Source: Brachynemurus nebulosus
Taxonomy: Eukaryota; Arthropoda; Insecta; Neuroptera; Myrmeleontidae
Reading direction: 5' to 3'
NCBI GenBank assembly: GCA_035578155.1
Contig: JAPWDM010000004.1
Coordinates: forward strand, 59,675,292-59,739,291
DNA: 64,000 nucleotides
The notes under the pieces are model-generated. The model was not told where the DNA came from and made no database searches. It saw only the letters and a list, made by a program, of their open reading frames with translations. Positions 21,430 through 33,332 of this stretch are shown here, piece by piece. Position 1 is the stretch's first letter. The number at the start of each line of letters is the position of its first letter. The translations under genes were made by a program, and so were the position numbers.

Positions 21430-24400
21430 TGATGCTAGTGCTCAGTGTTGAAGTCTTGATATGCGTGTAGGTAAAACTAGTGTTGGCTACAGTAGTCTTC
21501 TGCTACGCCGTACGCAATGTTAGTAGTGTAGTCTCAACAATATCAGTATTTCTATTGGCTACAAGCTAAAATATCTTAGTCCTCAGTGTACCAAAAAAGT
21601 TTCGCTCAGTTGTTTATTGTGTGTCTCACTTTTAAGTGCCAAACGTGAATGTACTTTTAAGTGTCAAGTTTTCTTAAAATGTATACAAATATGGAGTTTT
21701 ATTTACAATATCTGACTGGCCTCACAGATACTAAAAAAAAAAATTGGATTTATAAGTAGTACCTTGTATTAAAGATTAAATCGACGTAACTCAGAAATGA
21801 GATTTCTACTAATTTATTGCTATATTTGGTCAGACCCACGTTTTTCTAACTCACAAAGAAAAATTTTACAGTAGAGAAACATAACATCTTACAAGAGAAT
21901 TCACAGTGTCTGTCAAATTTTAAATCTTGCTTTCTGTAAAATAACCATTTTAGACCTAAATTATTTTGGCTTGCCACTACAGAAATATGTTGTTACGTAG
22001 TTGAACCTGGGTAGTTCTGGTTAGATCCTACAATACGTAGTAATGAAATTGTTACACGAGATTGTCTAGCGTACACGATATCTTTTATAACTAATTTAAT
22101 AAAACTAAGCTATATTAAACTTATCCTAACAAGGGCACCACTCCGTTTATCCAGTGTCCAAAACGAAGAAAATCCTTTAGCTATTCCCCAAAATATTAGT
22201 ACCTATACTTGTACAATTCACTGCTGAAAATATAGAGCTAACACACGAACAACGTTTCTGTAATAAGGGCTAAAATTATTAAAAAATTAATTCTTACAAT
22301 ACTGAAAATTTATTTTTTTTTAACTTAAAAGAAATGAAATTTTACGAATGACAATGATTAAGAACTAGGTAAATTTGTACAATGAATTAGAAGTGCACAA
22401 TTACGAACGAAATGCGAACACAGAATAATACACTATTCTAAATGGAAAATGGTCTGTAGTAAACAACGGTATGTATGTGAGATTACATCGTACACGCTGT
22501 CAAAATAGAATTTAACCAAATATGTCCATATGTCATTCTGATTAACGCAGGAAAGTTTTTAATTTTATTAAGATTTCCTTTTAATTTAATTCAAAAAAGA
22601 TTAACTAAAATAGGAAAAATTATTACTTTTCTTTTTAACTTTTAGGTACTATGAATGGGTTGCCAACTATGAAAAATATCAATTTGATAACCAGAAAATT
22701 TACAGCAACCTATATCTAAAAATTAGCAACATTACATTTGAAAGGAGACCAACTCTATTAACGATTAACAACAGGCAACAACGTAAAACAATTAGTATAA
22801 TTCTCCGTTCAAATGTTTTCTTAAATTTAAAACAACTACTAACAATAACGAAATGTCAAAGTGTCAACTAAAAAATTTTTTTTATTAAATTTAACTTCCT
22901 TTTTAGTTTACTGTATATTTACCAATGTTCAATTTTTAACAAAACTTTTATCCTTACAGTTTCACACATAAATCTCCTAGGATCTGGACTTTAGTCACCA
23001 TTCCAAAAATTCCAGTGACGTACCACACAACAATTCCAGGAGCATTCCAATGAACCACATCCACGTAATTACTTCGGCACCAGCCACAACTTTCGACCAC
23101 GTAGTGGTTCCACAATAACGGCTTGCATTGACTCCCAAGATTTTCCAAAATTGATAAAGAGGTTTCCAGAAGGAACAAATCCGAAGGGAGCAACAAATCG
23201 ATATGTTAGGTGCTTTAATTTAAATTTTTTGAACAAGATAACTTTGTACGCGTAGAATTAGCAGTTATTAGCACTATAATTGGATTTGGTTCCACTGCTG
23301 ATTATAATAATCTATGCTACCAAAAGATAATTTAGATGGATATATTTTTTTTAACTTAGAAAATTTTATTTACAACAAAAGAAAAAATAAAATTTTTTTA
23401 AATCAAAGAAAATTTTATTTTATATTTCTTGACCAATTTTCAACAAAGAATATTCAGTAACGTTTTTTTCGTAAAATTTATATTTTTAATGTTATTCATT
23501 TTAAAAAATTTAAAAAAACGCGAATTTCCTGGTTTTTGTTGTTTCTGCAGTGCAATAATACACTTTTTTTACAATACATAATTTGTTTATAATACCTTGA
23601 GACCTTGTACATTAGACTCTAAAATTGTATACATGTAAAAATCATCCATTTAAATCCAGCTCCAGTCATCCTCAAGTACCTATGTACATATTAAGATAAG
23701 TTAGAGCAATCTTCTGATATAACTTTTTTTACATCTTGACATTAAACACTACTCATAGGTTGAACCTATTTATTAAGAATTATTACATTCTGGAATTTTT
23801 TTTAAATAAATTGTAAAAAGTGTAGTTTGGTTAATTCAAGAATTATTGTGTACACCCATGAAAAGCTTACTTTGAATAAGAAAACTATATTCTTCCAGTG
23901 CCAGTTAGAAAGTAATAAAAGTATGCAATGAACATTAAAACGAACATCTCAGATGTGATAACTACAAGTAGGATGCAAATCTCGTTATGATGTGAGCGCT
24001 GGTCACAAAAAATTATTTGTAGTCTGTTTTTTAAATATATGACCATTAGAGTATACGCACACATATAATATATGGTACATCTTTGTTAGTCTTCGGATGT
24101 ATTTAAACACACAGTGTTAATGTGATACATGTGTCCTGAGGGAACATTGTGTTCCACCATTGTAATTGAACGGTATTGTGCCTAGACATTGGAAGCATAG
24201 CTAACAATGAATCTCATCTTAATATTGGTATGAACTCGGATGCTTTTTTTCGTTCAATTTTGTTTATTTAGGCAATATTATCATGCTACATAATTAGCAT
24301 GAGAAGCGGAAAAAAGAATACCTTTGATTTTCTTTTTTATTAATTAACAATTTAATTTGTGAAAAGAAATAGAACAAATGTCTTTTGCGGATGTATTCTT

Positions 24401-24889
24401 ATGAAAAATAGAGTATTCTTTTAAAATTTAAAATTTTGCTTGGTAAGCAGGCAGTGGTGGGATTTAAGGAGGGCAACTGCTCCTCAATATTCGTGCAAAT
24501 CAAAACTGGAAAAAGATTTATTAAAATGATATGGCAGAAGAAAAGGGGTGAGGATGCAGAAATTAAGCATTGGTCGACCTGAACTGGTTTGCCATTCCAG
24601 GAATCTCCCAAGGTGGTTTTTATATTAAATATATTCCTTCCCCCTAATATTTTTCTTGAAATCCAGTTTATCTAAGCAGGTAAATCTGTTTGAACCAGCA
24701 CTTCGAACTGAACTGTAACCGTAACCGAAAACAAAACCGATTAATTTGCCCGGAGCGTAACCGTTAACCGGAACAAAAATAATTCAAACAAATTCAAAAT
24801 TCAATCTTAGAAACCGTTAACCGAAACCGGAACCGTGATTTTTTTAAGTTTCGGTTCATACCTCAAATTCCATATTCAATTTTATTCTA
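21430..24889. other. AT-rich DNA without a recognisable feature
   Basis: No open frame has recognisable similarity. A degenerate stretch of aaccgaaaccggaaccg-type motifs lies near 24715-24840, with a similar stretch near 26925-27060. They look like a low-complexity pair of the same dispersed repeat. Confidence 0.45.
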
Positions 24890-24891
24890 TA

Positions 24892-26211
24892 GAGGAGACT
24901 GGGGCTAAATGGTAAATTGTCAAAGCATATTTCTGCATTATCTTTTGAATGTCAACAGTTAAAAAGCTGAAATTTTGAACTTAGAGGTCTTTCTTGACTA
25001 CAAAGCAAACGACGTTGGTAATGTAAAGTTCATCTGGGCCTTATGGTGTACATATCCTTAAATGTGTTTTGATAATGTCAAAGTAATTTTCTTTACTGCT
25101 ATAGTTTTCATCTAAAACGGAGTTTTTTCAGACATATCCTCGTCAAAGTAATTATATTAATAAATTTATTTATGTATTGTGGATACGAATCTTTAAAAAT
25201 TTTTTGTATATGTATTTATCGTCATCACTTGTGTGATTGTTGTCAAAGCTGAAAACGTACTTTGGGGATAAGTGTTAACACATTGATGGGGTTAAATGTT
25301 AAATGTTTTTTTTTATTTTTATTTTCTTCTATTTTCTCTTCTTATTTGTTGGTTTATCGGCTTAAGCGAAGCAAGTTGCAAGTACTCCAAATATATTGAA
25401 ACTGCTAAAACTTCGTTATCGAAAATTATCGACACCGAGTTATTTTTCATAAATTGATTATAGTGGCTTAATTTATACTCCATTGTCCCACTGATCTAGT
25501 CAGCAATAGAATATTATAAAAAAATAGTTTTCGATACTTTTGTAAACGTTAACTTTTGATCGTAAATATCTCGTAAACGGTGCATCGTAGCTCAAAAATA
25601 ACGAAAATTTTGAAGGTTTAAGCGAAGCAAGTTGTAGGTATTCCGAACATATTTGGACTGTCAAAACCTACTTTTCGTTATCGAAAATTATCGATATCGA
25701 AAATAACGATATTTTAAAATTTAAATATATAAATTTCTACAAATTCGTTATCTGCTGTATTATAAAATTCTCTAAAATTTTTAGTAGCTTTTATTTCCAG
25801 AAAGAATAAGCTAAACTATTTATTTTTCATTTTCCTTCTTGTAAAAGTTGTACTTTTCAATAAAAGGGCGTTTTTCTTTACATCATTCATCGTTTTCATA
25901 TCCTTTTACATATTTACTTTGTTATACAACTAAAAAAGTGGTTTCAGTAGGCTAGAAATATGTTGAAACACTCAGTTTCACCCATTTAACATTTAGCCCC
26001 ACCATGGGGTTAAATGATAAAAAAATTTAAGTTCAGAAAAAAGGAAAAAGCATGCGTTTTTCGTGGAAACATCACAAACTTCATCATGAAAAGTTCTTGA
26101 GGACTAATTTCTCTACAAGAAAATTTTGAACTTTATTGTTGATGATTAGGGGAGACTCGGGCTAAATGATAAATTTTTGACAAATATTATTTTGAGGAAC
26201 TAAATCGTCAA

Positions 26212-26292
<81 letters not shown>

Positions 26293-26353
26293 TGACGATT
26301 TAGTTCCTCAAAAAAAATTTGTCAAAAATTTATCATTTAGCCCGAGTCTCCCC
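24892..26353. mobile_element. Non-autonomous TIR element, TA-flanked (GGGGAGACTSGGGCTAAAT ends)
   Basis: The left end reads gaggagactggggctaaatg. The right end is its near-perfect inverse (catttagcccgagtctcccc). TA dinucleotides flank both (24890-24891 and 26354-26355), as in the Tc1/mariner/pogo superfamily. The 1462-bp interior has no coding sequence. It holds two ~255-bp tandem units and a further inward-facing copy of the terminus at 26151. Further ggggttaaatg-type phrases occur at 25290-25305 and 25980-26015. Confidence 0.7.
25358..25720 (+). repeat. ~255-bp tandem repeat with cgaaaattatcga boxes
   Basis: Two units start at 25358 (ggcttaagcgaagcaagttg) and 25613 (ggtttaagcgaagcaagttg). 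They continue into ttcgttatcgaaaattatcg and a gttaacttttgatcgtaaat block. The reverse complement of the same repeat, also in two units of about 253 bp, lies at 53100-53560 inside a different TIR element. Confidence 0.8.
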
Positions 26354-26380
26354 TAATCATCAACAATAAAGTTCAAAATT
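26121..26380. repeat. Long palindrome centred on (TA)n
   Basis: The arms 26121-26213 and 26290-26380 are near-perfect inverse copies (about 91 bp each). They are separated only by a (TA)n tract at 26216-26289, itself self-complementary. The arms include the terminal repeat of the element at 24892-26353 plus about 28 bp of sequence beyond its end (gatgatta outward to ttgaactttattg). The DNA could form a very stable hairpin or cruciform. Confidence 0.9.
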
Positions 26381-28366
26381 TAACGCACTGATATTTCTAT
26401 TCTATAATATACCTAATATGAATAAAATAAACACTAACATTTGAAAAGTTCCCACAGATCTAAATATAATATTTTACAGGGATATTAGTAATTTTTCGTA
26501 CTTTTCTTACTTTCGTATAGATGGTCGTTAAAATATATTTTATTATTTTTTTTTTACTGAATCAGCTCATTATTAATTAGAATTAACGAACAAATGGTAC
26601 CTACTTTTGACGATATTTCCAGATTAGATAAAAAAGGAACAAGTTGTTGGATTAGAAATGAACATTTATGTTACCAGTTTTTCTAACTTCAAAGGTTGTG
26701 TTGAGCGTACCAGCTAGTCAGGTGAGGGTCGAAAAGCTTTCATAAGCCCAAGATATACATAGGCCCTACTAAGGGAAAACGGTGTTTTGATAAATTCAAG
26801 CTTTTTGAAAAATATTATTAAGATTAAATTTTTCAAACATTGATTTGTGTTTTATAAAGGTAATTTTTATAAAATAGGCAATATATTCACAACTCGTAAA
26901 AAAATTTAAGCTTTATTTAAAATGGAAACCAAAAACCGAAAACCCAAACCAAAAACCAGAACCGAAATCGAAAATAACCGATATTCTATAATCGTAATCA
27001 TAAGCGAAACCATTTTTTTTTTTTTGCATTGAACCGGAACGAAAAAAAGTTTCGATCGAAGCCTTGATTTAAACACGTATACAAAAGAGGTAAAGGTTTG
27101 TATAGGCAATGTGGCTCCAACAGCAAGTCATGTTTAATAACTGTACTAACCGGAACTCAGCATCCTGAATTTTACTTGTTTTCTTTACTGCCTGTTGACT
27201 TTGATTGAATAAAATTTTAAAGATTTAAATAATTTTTTGAAGTATTTCATAGATAGTGTTAGAATATCAATATAAGTAGATTATATAAATTATAATGATG
27301 AAAAACACCTCTGGTAACCTAGTTAAAATCAACCCTGATTTCTTCTATAAATTATGATATTCAAGAAATACGTAGTTGCTTCACTCATTCAAAAATCAAA
27401 TTCAGATTTTACCGCTGTCGGTAATTTGATTTCAATTTGACAATTTTAATATAAATAAATTCTATAAATGTCGATTTTCATTATCAGTTAATTGGTTGTA
27501 TGATATTTGTGATGCGTATATTTGCGATAAAATGGGTTTACTTGACTGTATCGTATAAAATATGAATATTTCAAAATGTTCAATTATTAATAATAACTTG
27601 TCAATATAGAAATTATCCTATCAGTATATACCGACAGCTAGGTATGAGTGCTACCAAACATTCCAGTACCACAAACACCCTCCTTACGCCGTACAAATTC
27701 ATTGTATGAAAACCGAACTGAATTGGATATGAAATCAGTCTGCCACTCTTTATAAATAAAATTAGTATCACACCGTTGATCGTATCACACCTATCATAAA
27801 TAGCATTCCCTTTTCATAGTTATCAAATGAATGTGATATGTGACGTTATATTCGTGTTACTTTATGCAACCGATTTTAATATTTCGCAATAGGATTTTCA
27901 ATGTATTAATATTTTGTAAATAATACGATCCATCAATCGTGTTTTGTCAATCGATCGTTCTATGTGTATGACGGACATCATTTTCTTTAAAAAAAAAAAT
28001 AAATAAATAAAATAAACATGGTGCTAATTGTAGATAATTTATCAGTCAAATATTGAGTAATCTCATTTTGGTTGTGGTGAAAAGACAAATCAAACAACGA
28101 AACATACCAAAAGAACAAGGAATATAATATAGCTGGGCTCTCACGGAATATAATATAGACAAAAAGCCAATGATACCATTTTTGTTTCTGATAAGTTCTT
28201 TATTGGTAAGAACAATGGTAGTTTTATCTGTATCTACATTATTTTTATAACTCCTTTTACGTTGAATTTAAATATCTTTTTAGAATTTTTCTCTACCGGT
28301 TTTTAAGGTACCAATGTCCCCGAATTTTTATTTTTCTTATGGGACGTGAAGTAGATTTTTACACAC
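26381..28366. other. AT-rich DNA without a recognisable gene
   Basis: Only short chance open frames are present. The degenerate aaccgaaa-type stretch at 26925-27060 resembles that at 24715-24840. Confidence 0.45.
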
Positions 28367-28369
28367 TTA

Positions 28370-28588
28370 GTGCCGATGCACACATGCGTTTTTTTACCGC
28401 TGCGTGCACGCAACGGCACCGCAAAATGTGATGCACACATACGGTGTTTGCACGTTGCGTGCACGGTGCGGCGCCGCAGCGGTTATAAAGTACATTGAGT
28501 TAAATTGTGTGATGCACACATACTTGCGGTGCCGTGCGGCGCCACAGCGTGCATGCAGCGGTAAAAACATGCATGTGTGCATCGGCAC
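28370..28588. mobile_element. 219-bp MITE with TTA target duplication
   Basis: The ends are inverted repeats, gtgccgatgcacacatg and catgtgtgcatcggcac, continuing into ttaccgctgc / gcagcggtaa. TTA flanks both ends (28367-28369 and 28589-28591). A 3-bp TTA duplication fits the PIF/Harbinger superfamily, but the termini are not diagnostic. The interior is far more GC-rich than its surroundings and repeats gatgcacacatac twice. Open frames on both strands are by-products of the GC-rich inverted repeat. Confidence 0.8.
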
Positions 28589-28905
28589 TTAAATAGAATA
28601 TTTTCTCTCCTATCTAGCGATATATCATGTGTTATATATCTGTCTTAAAAAACTGTACGAAATTTTAAGTATTTTGAAATTTTTTTTTTAAATTTTAGGT
28701 TGAAGAATGAACGCAGTAAATATTTTATTTAAGTATAAGAAATACAATATAATATATAATCATTTCTTGCTGCCATTAAAAAAAATTCGAAAACGAATCG
28801 AGATTATGTGATAACACAAACTGAACAAAAAAAAAAATGTAGAAAATTATAGTCGTCTCTAAAGCGCAACATCTTTGTAAGTAAATTATCATATGACATT
28901 AAAGT

Positions 28906-28957
28906 TCATATTTAACTAAATATTTATTGCGTTCATATTTAACTAAATATTTATCCC
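28906..28957 (+). repeat. 26-bp tandem duplication
   Basis: The phrase gttcatatttaactaaatat followed by ttat occurs twice in succession. No function is suggested. Confidence 0.75.
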
Positions 28958-29772
28958 GATCTAAGCTTTTGAAAGCAAATTTTTCTTTTGAATTTGTAAA
29001 TTAATTTTCAAGGTAAATATAACATAATATATCGATAGTCAGGGAAAAAAATGTCATTTATCTATATCAGAATCTACTTCAAATTCTATATGAAAAACAA
29101 AGGTTTTAGTCACCGAAAATTCACGTAACAAAATGTTTAAATTCTACTTAAAAAAGTGATGCAAGGATATGTAGATAAAAATAACATAATTTGTACTTAT
29201 AAAAAGTTATTGGAAGAATAAAATTGAAATTATGGATTTTTGGGCTATAGCTGCTAAACGATATCGAATTTGAGAATTTTAAAGATAGTGTTCGGGCTTT
29301 CCAGTGCTTCTGCACTATTTATTAAATTTAACCGATCTCACATGGTTTACGAGATACCAATGCTGCACACTGGTCGACTGTTCCAGTTTAGAGTGCATTA
29401 AGTCAAAAAAATCGTACGTGTAAGAGCCAAAACCACGTAACACGCGACAGCGACAAAATAGTGGCTGCTCTGTGGCCGGTTATATACGCATGTAGTTTTC
29501 TTATGGAAATACAAATTTCATGACACACGGACCACAACTTGTCGTCGTAGTTGAACACTGTCGCAATGTGTCGTTTACTGTCGTTGAGTGTCGCTGTTAG
29601 TGGCCAAAACGTACGACTAGTTTTACTGGAAACTAATTTTATACTGGGAATTAAGTGAATTATTTTAAAGTTTAAACTTTAAACGACATTCTAATATTAA
29701 TTAACAATTGTGCCGTCATCTTTGTGTACTATATTATACTATATATTAATACTTTAGTAATGAGTGTGTCGG

Positions 29773-30185
29773 ATGGAATCCGAACAAGCTTTTTGTATAA
29801 TTTGTAATAAAAAAACCGATGACAAAACTGTAAAATTTACAGCGACTACTTTCGATAAAAGCAAATTAATATTGAAAATAAGAAACAGTGTAATTTAAAA
29901 TTCAACGACATTTCTTTGCAAGAGGAAGTTAAGACTAATATAGGTTACCATGTCAAGCGCTAAAAAACTTCATCGCTGTGATAAAAGCAAATTAATATTG
30001 AAAATAAGGAAACAGTATAATTTAAAATTCAATGACATTTCTTTGCCAGAGGAAGTTAAGACTAATATAGGTTACCCTGTAAAGTGCTAAAAAACTTCAT
30101 AGCTGTGATGAAAAAATATCGCCAGAGTAAACCGTCGACTTCATCAAACTTACCAGCATCACCATCAGCTATTTTCTGTGCACTT
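29773..30185 (+). pseudogene. N-terminal fragment of an uncharacterised transposon-type protein, with internal duplication
   Basis: The frame opens MESEQAFCIICNKKTDDK at 29773. It has a C-x2-C pair, then a KFNDISLPEEVKTNIGY block and a K-C-Y-K-N-F segment, which together look like a zinc-binding N-terminal domain. A 126-bp segment (42 codons) is tandemly duplicated (29854-29979 and 29980-30106). A one-base loss in the first copy puts it out of frame. It may be the N-terminal part of the TGCD-type protein whose C-terminal part is at 52150-52764. That link is from memory of protein layout and is not proven. The sequence ends where flanking DNA of the retrovirus at 30307 begins. Confidence 0.4.
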
Positions 30186-30306
30186 ATATAGAGTATCTCA
30201 TTCGCGCTTCTATAGTGCATATGTCCTCTCGCCTGTCAACACCTTATACTAGCCAGAACTGTCTGTCATTGTACCTACTTTTTCTAAATCGCTTACTCAA
30301 ACATAT

Positions 30307-30579
30307 ACTTTTGGTTTCGAGTGTTAAAGGATTGTTAAAAAACTTTATTTATTTTTAAATTTACAACAATCGAAATCCGCAAGAAAATTTATTTATGATA
30401 ATCAAACGAATCACTACAAATTACTAGTTCACAATTCAAATCGAAAAAGTATTGTATTAGTATTTCCTGTTTGTGAGTTAAAGAAAAAAAATCATATTTA
30501 TAACGAAATTGCTAAATAAGCTGAAATAAAAGGTAATAATTATTTTATTAATAAATCCCCATTTGACTGTTATATAACT
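30307..30579 (-). repeat. 3' LTR of the errantivirus (273 bp, with a 112-bp deletion)
   Basis: On the plus strand it runs acttttggtttcgagtg ... gactgttatataact. It aligns to the 5' LTR except that about 112 bp is missing between cacaattcaaa and tcgaaaaagtatt. The missing piece in the other LTR is bounded by a short direct repeat, aaaatc, so the loss may have arisen by slippage or microhomology. Outside the missing piece the LTRs are about 95% alike. Confidence 0.93.
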
Positions 30580-31396
30580 CCTCCGCCCTAGTGTGAAGTG
30601 TAGGCCAAAGGAACTTTGTTTCTTGAGCCGGAACTGAACTTGTGGTTATGACTGGAGCTGAAAGTGCGGTGACGACTGGAGTTGGGTCCTCCTGGAGGGT
30701 GCGATGTCCGCGACATTTGTTGATTATTAGGGCAATGATTATTATTGCTGTGAAGACCACGATGATGCTGTAGGTAGTTGTAATGTGTATGAAACCGTGA
30801 GTTTTGATTTTGTCGATTTCATTCCTATTTTGCAAATGAAAGTCTTTTAGTTTTTGTAAGTTGATCTTAGGTTCAAAATGACTTTCGACGATTGGAAGAT
30901 TATGTAACGGGAGGATCTGCAGTTGGTCACAAAATTCGTATTCGATATTTTGGTATGTAAGTTCGTTGATCGTCAACGAGCAGTTACTAAAGTTGATTAA
31001 CATAGTACCAGTGAGCTGTCTTCTTTTTACACCACATGTCGATCTTAAAGTCAAATTCATGGCATTTTTTATAACGACATAAGAATCCAAGATCTTCTCA
31101 ATTTCCGTTTGATTTCCGAAGGGTGTAGTTGCCTGGATAGATGCCGAGAATTTTCTTAAAGCACTGATCATTTTGAATCTTGATTAGGTTTTCCAATTTG
31201 CAGATGTGTAGATTTTCAATTCTAGTACAACCTTGCTTAGCAAAATACATCTGATGCTCGTTGGAAAGAATAAAAGGATAATGGATTTTCAATATTTTGT
31301 TTTGTGTGGGTATAGGTTCTATTAAATTGTATTCAAAGGTATCTGGTTGGAAATGAGAAATTTGGATGTTGAATATTACAGCTGTTTGATTATTAT
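30548..31396 (-). pseudogene. env: Errantivirus envelope protein, C-terminal half with membrane anchor
   Basis: Two overlapping frames (31098-31292 and 30548-31171) carry the ectodomain end, with several cysteines (CTRIENLHICKLENL, STCGVKRRQL). A single strong transmembrane segment follows, IIVVFTAIIIIALII at about residues 137-151 of the second frame, with a basic stop-transfer NKCRG and a cytoplasmic tail of about 50 residues. The frame runs to within the 3' LTR (stop near 30548), normal for an env gene at the 3' end. A one-base shift near 31100-31170 separates the two frames. Confidence 0.82.
30580..30591 (-). promoter_or_regulatory. Polypurine tract of the errantivirus
   Basis: The element strand reads GGGCGGAGG immediately before the 3' LTR, interrupted by one C. 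Position and purine content fit a plus-strand primer. Confidence 0.7.
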
Positions 31397-31435
31397 AACT
31401 TTTAACCCTTCAGTAAGCTTGAAGGGTTAAAAGTT
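31397..31435. repeat. 15-bp perfect hairpin inside env
   Basis: The arm aacttttaacccttc is followed by a 9-nt loop and then its exact inverse gaagggttaaaagtt. It lies exactly where the env frame ends. It looks like a small templated insertion or inverted duplication. Confidence 0.85.
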
Positions 31436-32200
31436 CGTAAATTTGTTCGGTTGATGTTGTTGAAATATTTTGATTTTTAAGGAGCTGATACGCGTGTTCA
31501 AGCTCTTCGGTATGAGAATGTTTTTTGGAATTACGTTTAATTTAGCTAGATTGATTGATTCGATAATATCTTCAATATGGTTATTAAGTAAATCAATATT
31601 ATAAGAAAGTTGATATAAGTATTGCATGTACTTGAAATTATTTTCGTCTTCTCGTACCTTATTTTGAATGTCGGATCCTAGTTTGTTTAAGTATTTATTT
31701 ATAACGTCTTGTTGTGAATTAATATGATCTGTAATGTTTTTAAACCTCTGAATCATTTGTTCGTTTAGATTTACTTGTTTATTGGATTGAAATATTAAAT
31801 TATTTTGATTTGATTTTAAGTCAGTTAATTCTTTATTAATTTGTTGAGCATCGTTACTGTCCATGTTGCCTGTTATGAACTTGATGGTGGTACCAAGACC
31901 GTCGAAAAGGCTCCTCTTTTGAGTTTTGCGGGGATAAATTATTTTCAGATTATTTTCTAATGCTTTGAATTTCAGATTCAATACTTCTCTAATATTAGCT
32001 AATTTTGTTTTATCACTAATGAGATTTAGAGATTGAGAGATTTTGTTTAAGTTAACTTTGTAGTCATCTAGATCTATGTAATGCTAGTATTTGTAATAAT
32101 TTTCAATGATTTTACTGTTGCCTATCTTGGTCGCGAGAAGTCCCGGATTGTTCGTCAAGCCTTGTATTTCGATTCGTTGCGTCATTGTCATGGTTATTAT
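31427..32200 (-). pseudogene. env: Errantivirus envelope protein, N-terminal half
   Basis: The 31427-31981 frame has a basic, furin-type cleavage motif followed at once by a glycine-rich, hydrophobic segment (FDGLGTTIKFITGNMD), then long heptad-like helices rich in Asn and Gln. This is the layout of the baculovirus-F-like fusion glycoproteins of Gypsy-group errantiviruses. Upstream sequence to about 32200 looks like the short surface subunit but contains a stop. The frame ends at 31427, at a perfect hairpin. Env would mediate membrane fusion and entry. This copy is broken. Confidence 0.85.
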
Positions 32201-32295
32201 TATCAACGTTATGATCCTGTAACAAGTATGGTTTTCTTAATTTCTGTTTGGGGATTTTACGATTTTTAGTATCAATAATAGTAAATTATATTTTC

Positions 32296-33120
32296 TTAAA
32301 TTTTAATCTGTTTAAATTTGGGATGAAGTTTGTTGTTATGTTTATTTTCAGTGAAATACGCTATTTGATGTGGTTGGTATTCTTTAGGTTCTTCACGATT
32401 TTGGTAAATTTTTGCAATGTGTTTTTGTTTAGATTTCTTTACCTTTTCATTAACTTTATTGTATACAATTTCCTGTTTATTCTGAATATCGTCTAAATTT
32501 GGTTGTAATATAATGTCATATGTGCGTCCGAAAAATAGTTCGAATGGTGTGTGTTTGATAGCGGAATGGATGGTATTGTTATAGGTGAAAATGGTTTGGG
32601 ACATTTTAATTTCGGGATGAACTTGTTTGTGTTTGTTATGTACTATTCGGTAAATTTCAAGGAGTGTGGGATGAAGTCTTTCCACAGGGGAATTTGAATT
32701 TGAACTTCGGATAGATGTTATATGCATTTTGATATTATACTGTTCACAAAATTGTTTGAATCTTATCGAATCAAAGCCTTTTTCTGCGTCAGTTACTATT
32801 AATTTTGGTCTACCGTATGCTGCAATGAATTGTGTAAAAGCGCCTACTAAATGGAGAGAATTTCGCGTTTCAACAACGTATGCCTATGCAAATCGTGAAA
32901 ATTTATCTATGATGGTTAAATAAATTAAACGATCTAAGTAAAAAATGTCTAAATGGCATATTTCTAAAGGTCTTTCTGGAGTTGCTGTTAATTGAAATTT
33001 TTGTTTAAGCGGTCTCCTATCATATTTGTTTTCATTACAGTATTTGCAGTTATTGATGTAGTATGTTATTTTAGATTTTAAGTTCGGGAAATAATATTCA
33101 CGTCGCGTCGTATGTGGTCA
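32296..33120 (-). pseudogene. pol: Errantivirus integrase
   Basis: The zinc-domain cysteines are seen near 33030-33060 (NNCKYCNENK). The core carries ICHLDIFYL (first Asp), a VTDAEKGF block (second Asp) and NSPVERLHPTL (catalytic Glu, about 32680). An in-frame TAG at about 32884-32886 interrupts the core. Downstream, the frame is open for 143 residues with the usual tail (TPFELFFGRTYD). Apart from that stop, the catalytic triad is intact. Confidence 0.9.
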
Positions 33121-33332
33121 AATGTTTCGTTTATTCCTCGATGTGATTGACTATGCTGTTTTTTAATAATTTCGTCTTGTTCATCTTCGTCAGTCACGTC
33201 TGTAAGAATTTTTGTGGTTCTAATGACTTTAAATTGTTTCGATTGTGAAAAGTATTGACTGTAAATTTCTTGAAAACGGTTAAAAGTTTGATCGTCAGGA
33301 CAATAAACTGCAGTAAGTTGTTTAGGATGAAG

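Noticed and set aside
22954..23196. 80-codon frame on the minus strand
   Set aside because: No recognisable domain, no conserved neighbours, and length expected by chance in a window of this size.
28394..28592. Mirror-image Cys/Ala/Arg-rich frames on both strands
   Set aside because: They lie wholly inside the GC-rich inverted-repeat MITE at 28370-28588.
32081..32496. Phe- and Val-rich frames on the plus strand in the retrovirus
   Set aside because: They are antisense shadows of the integrase and env genes on the minus strand.
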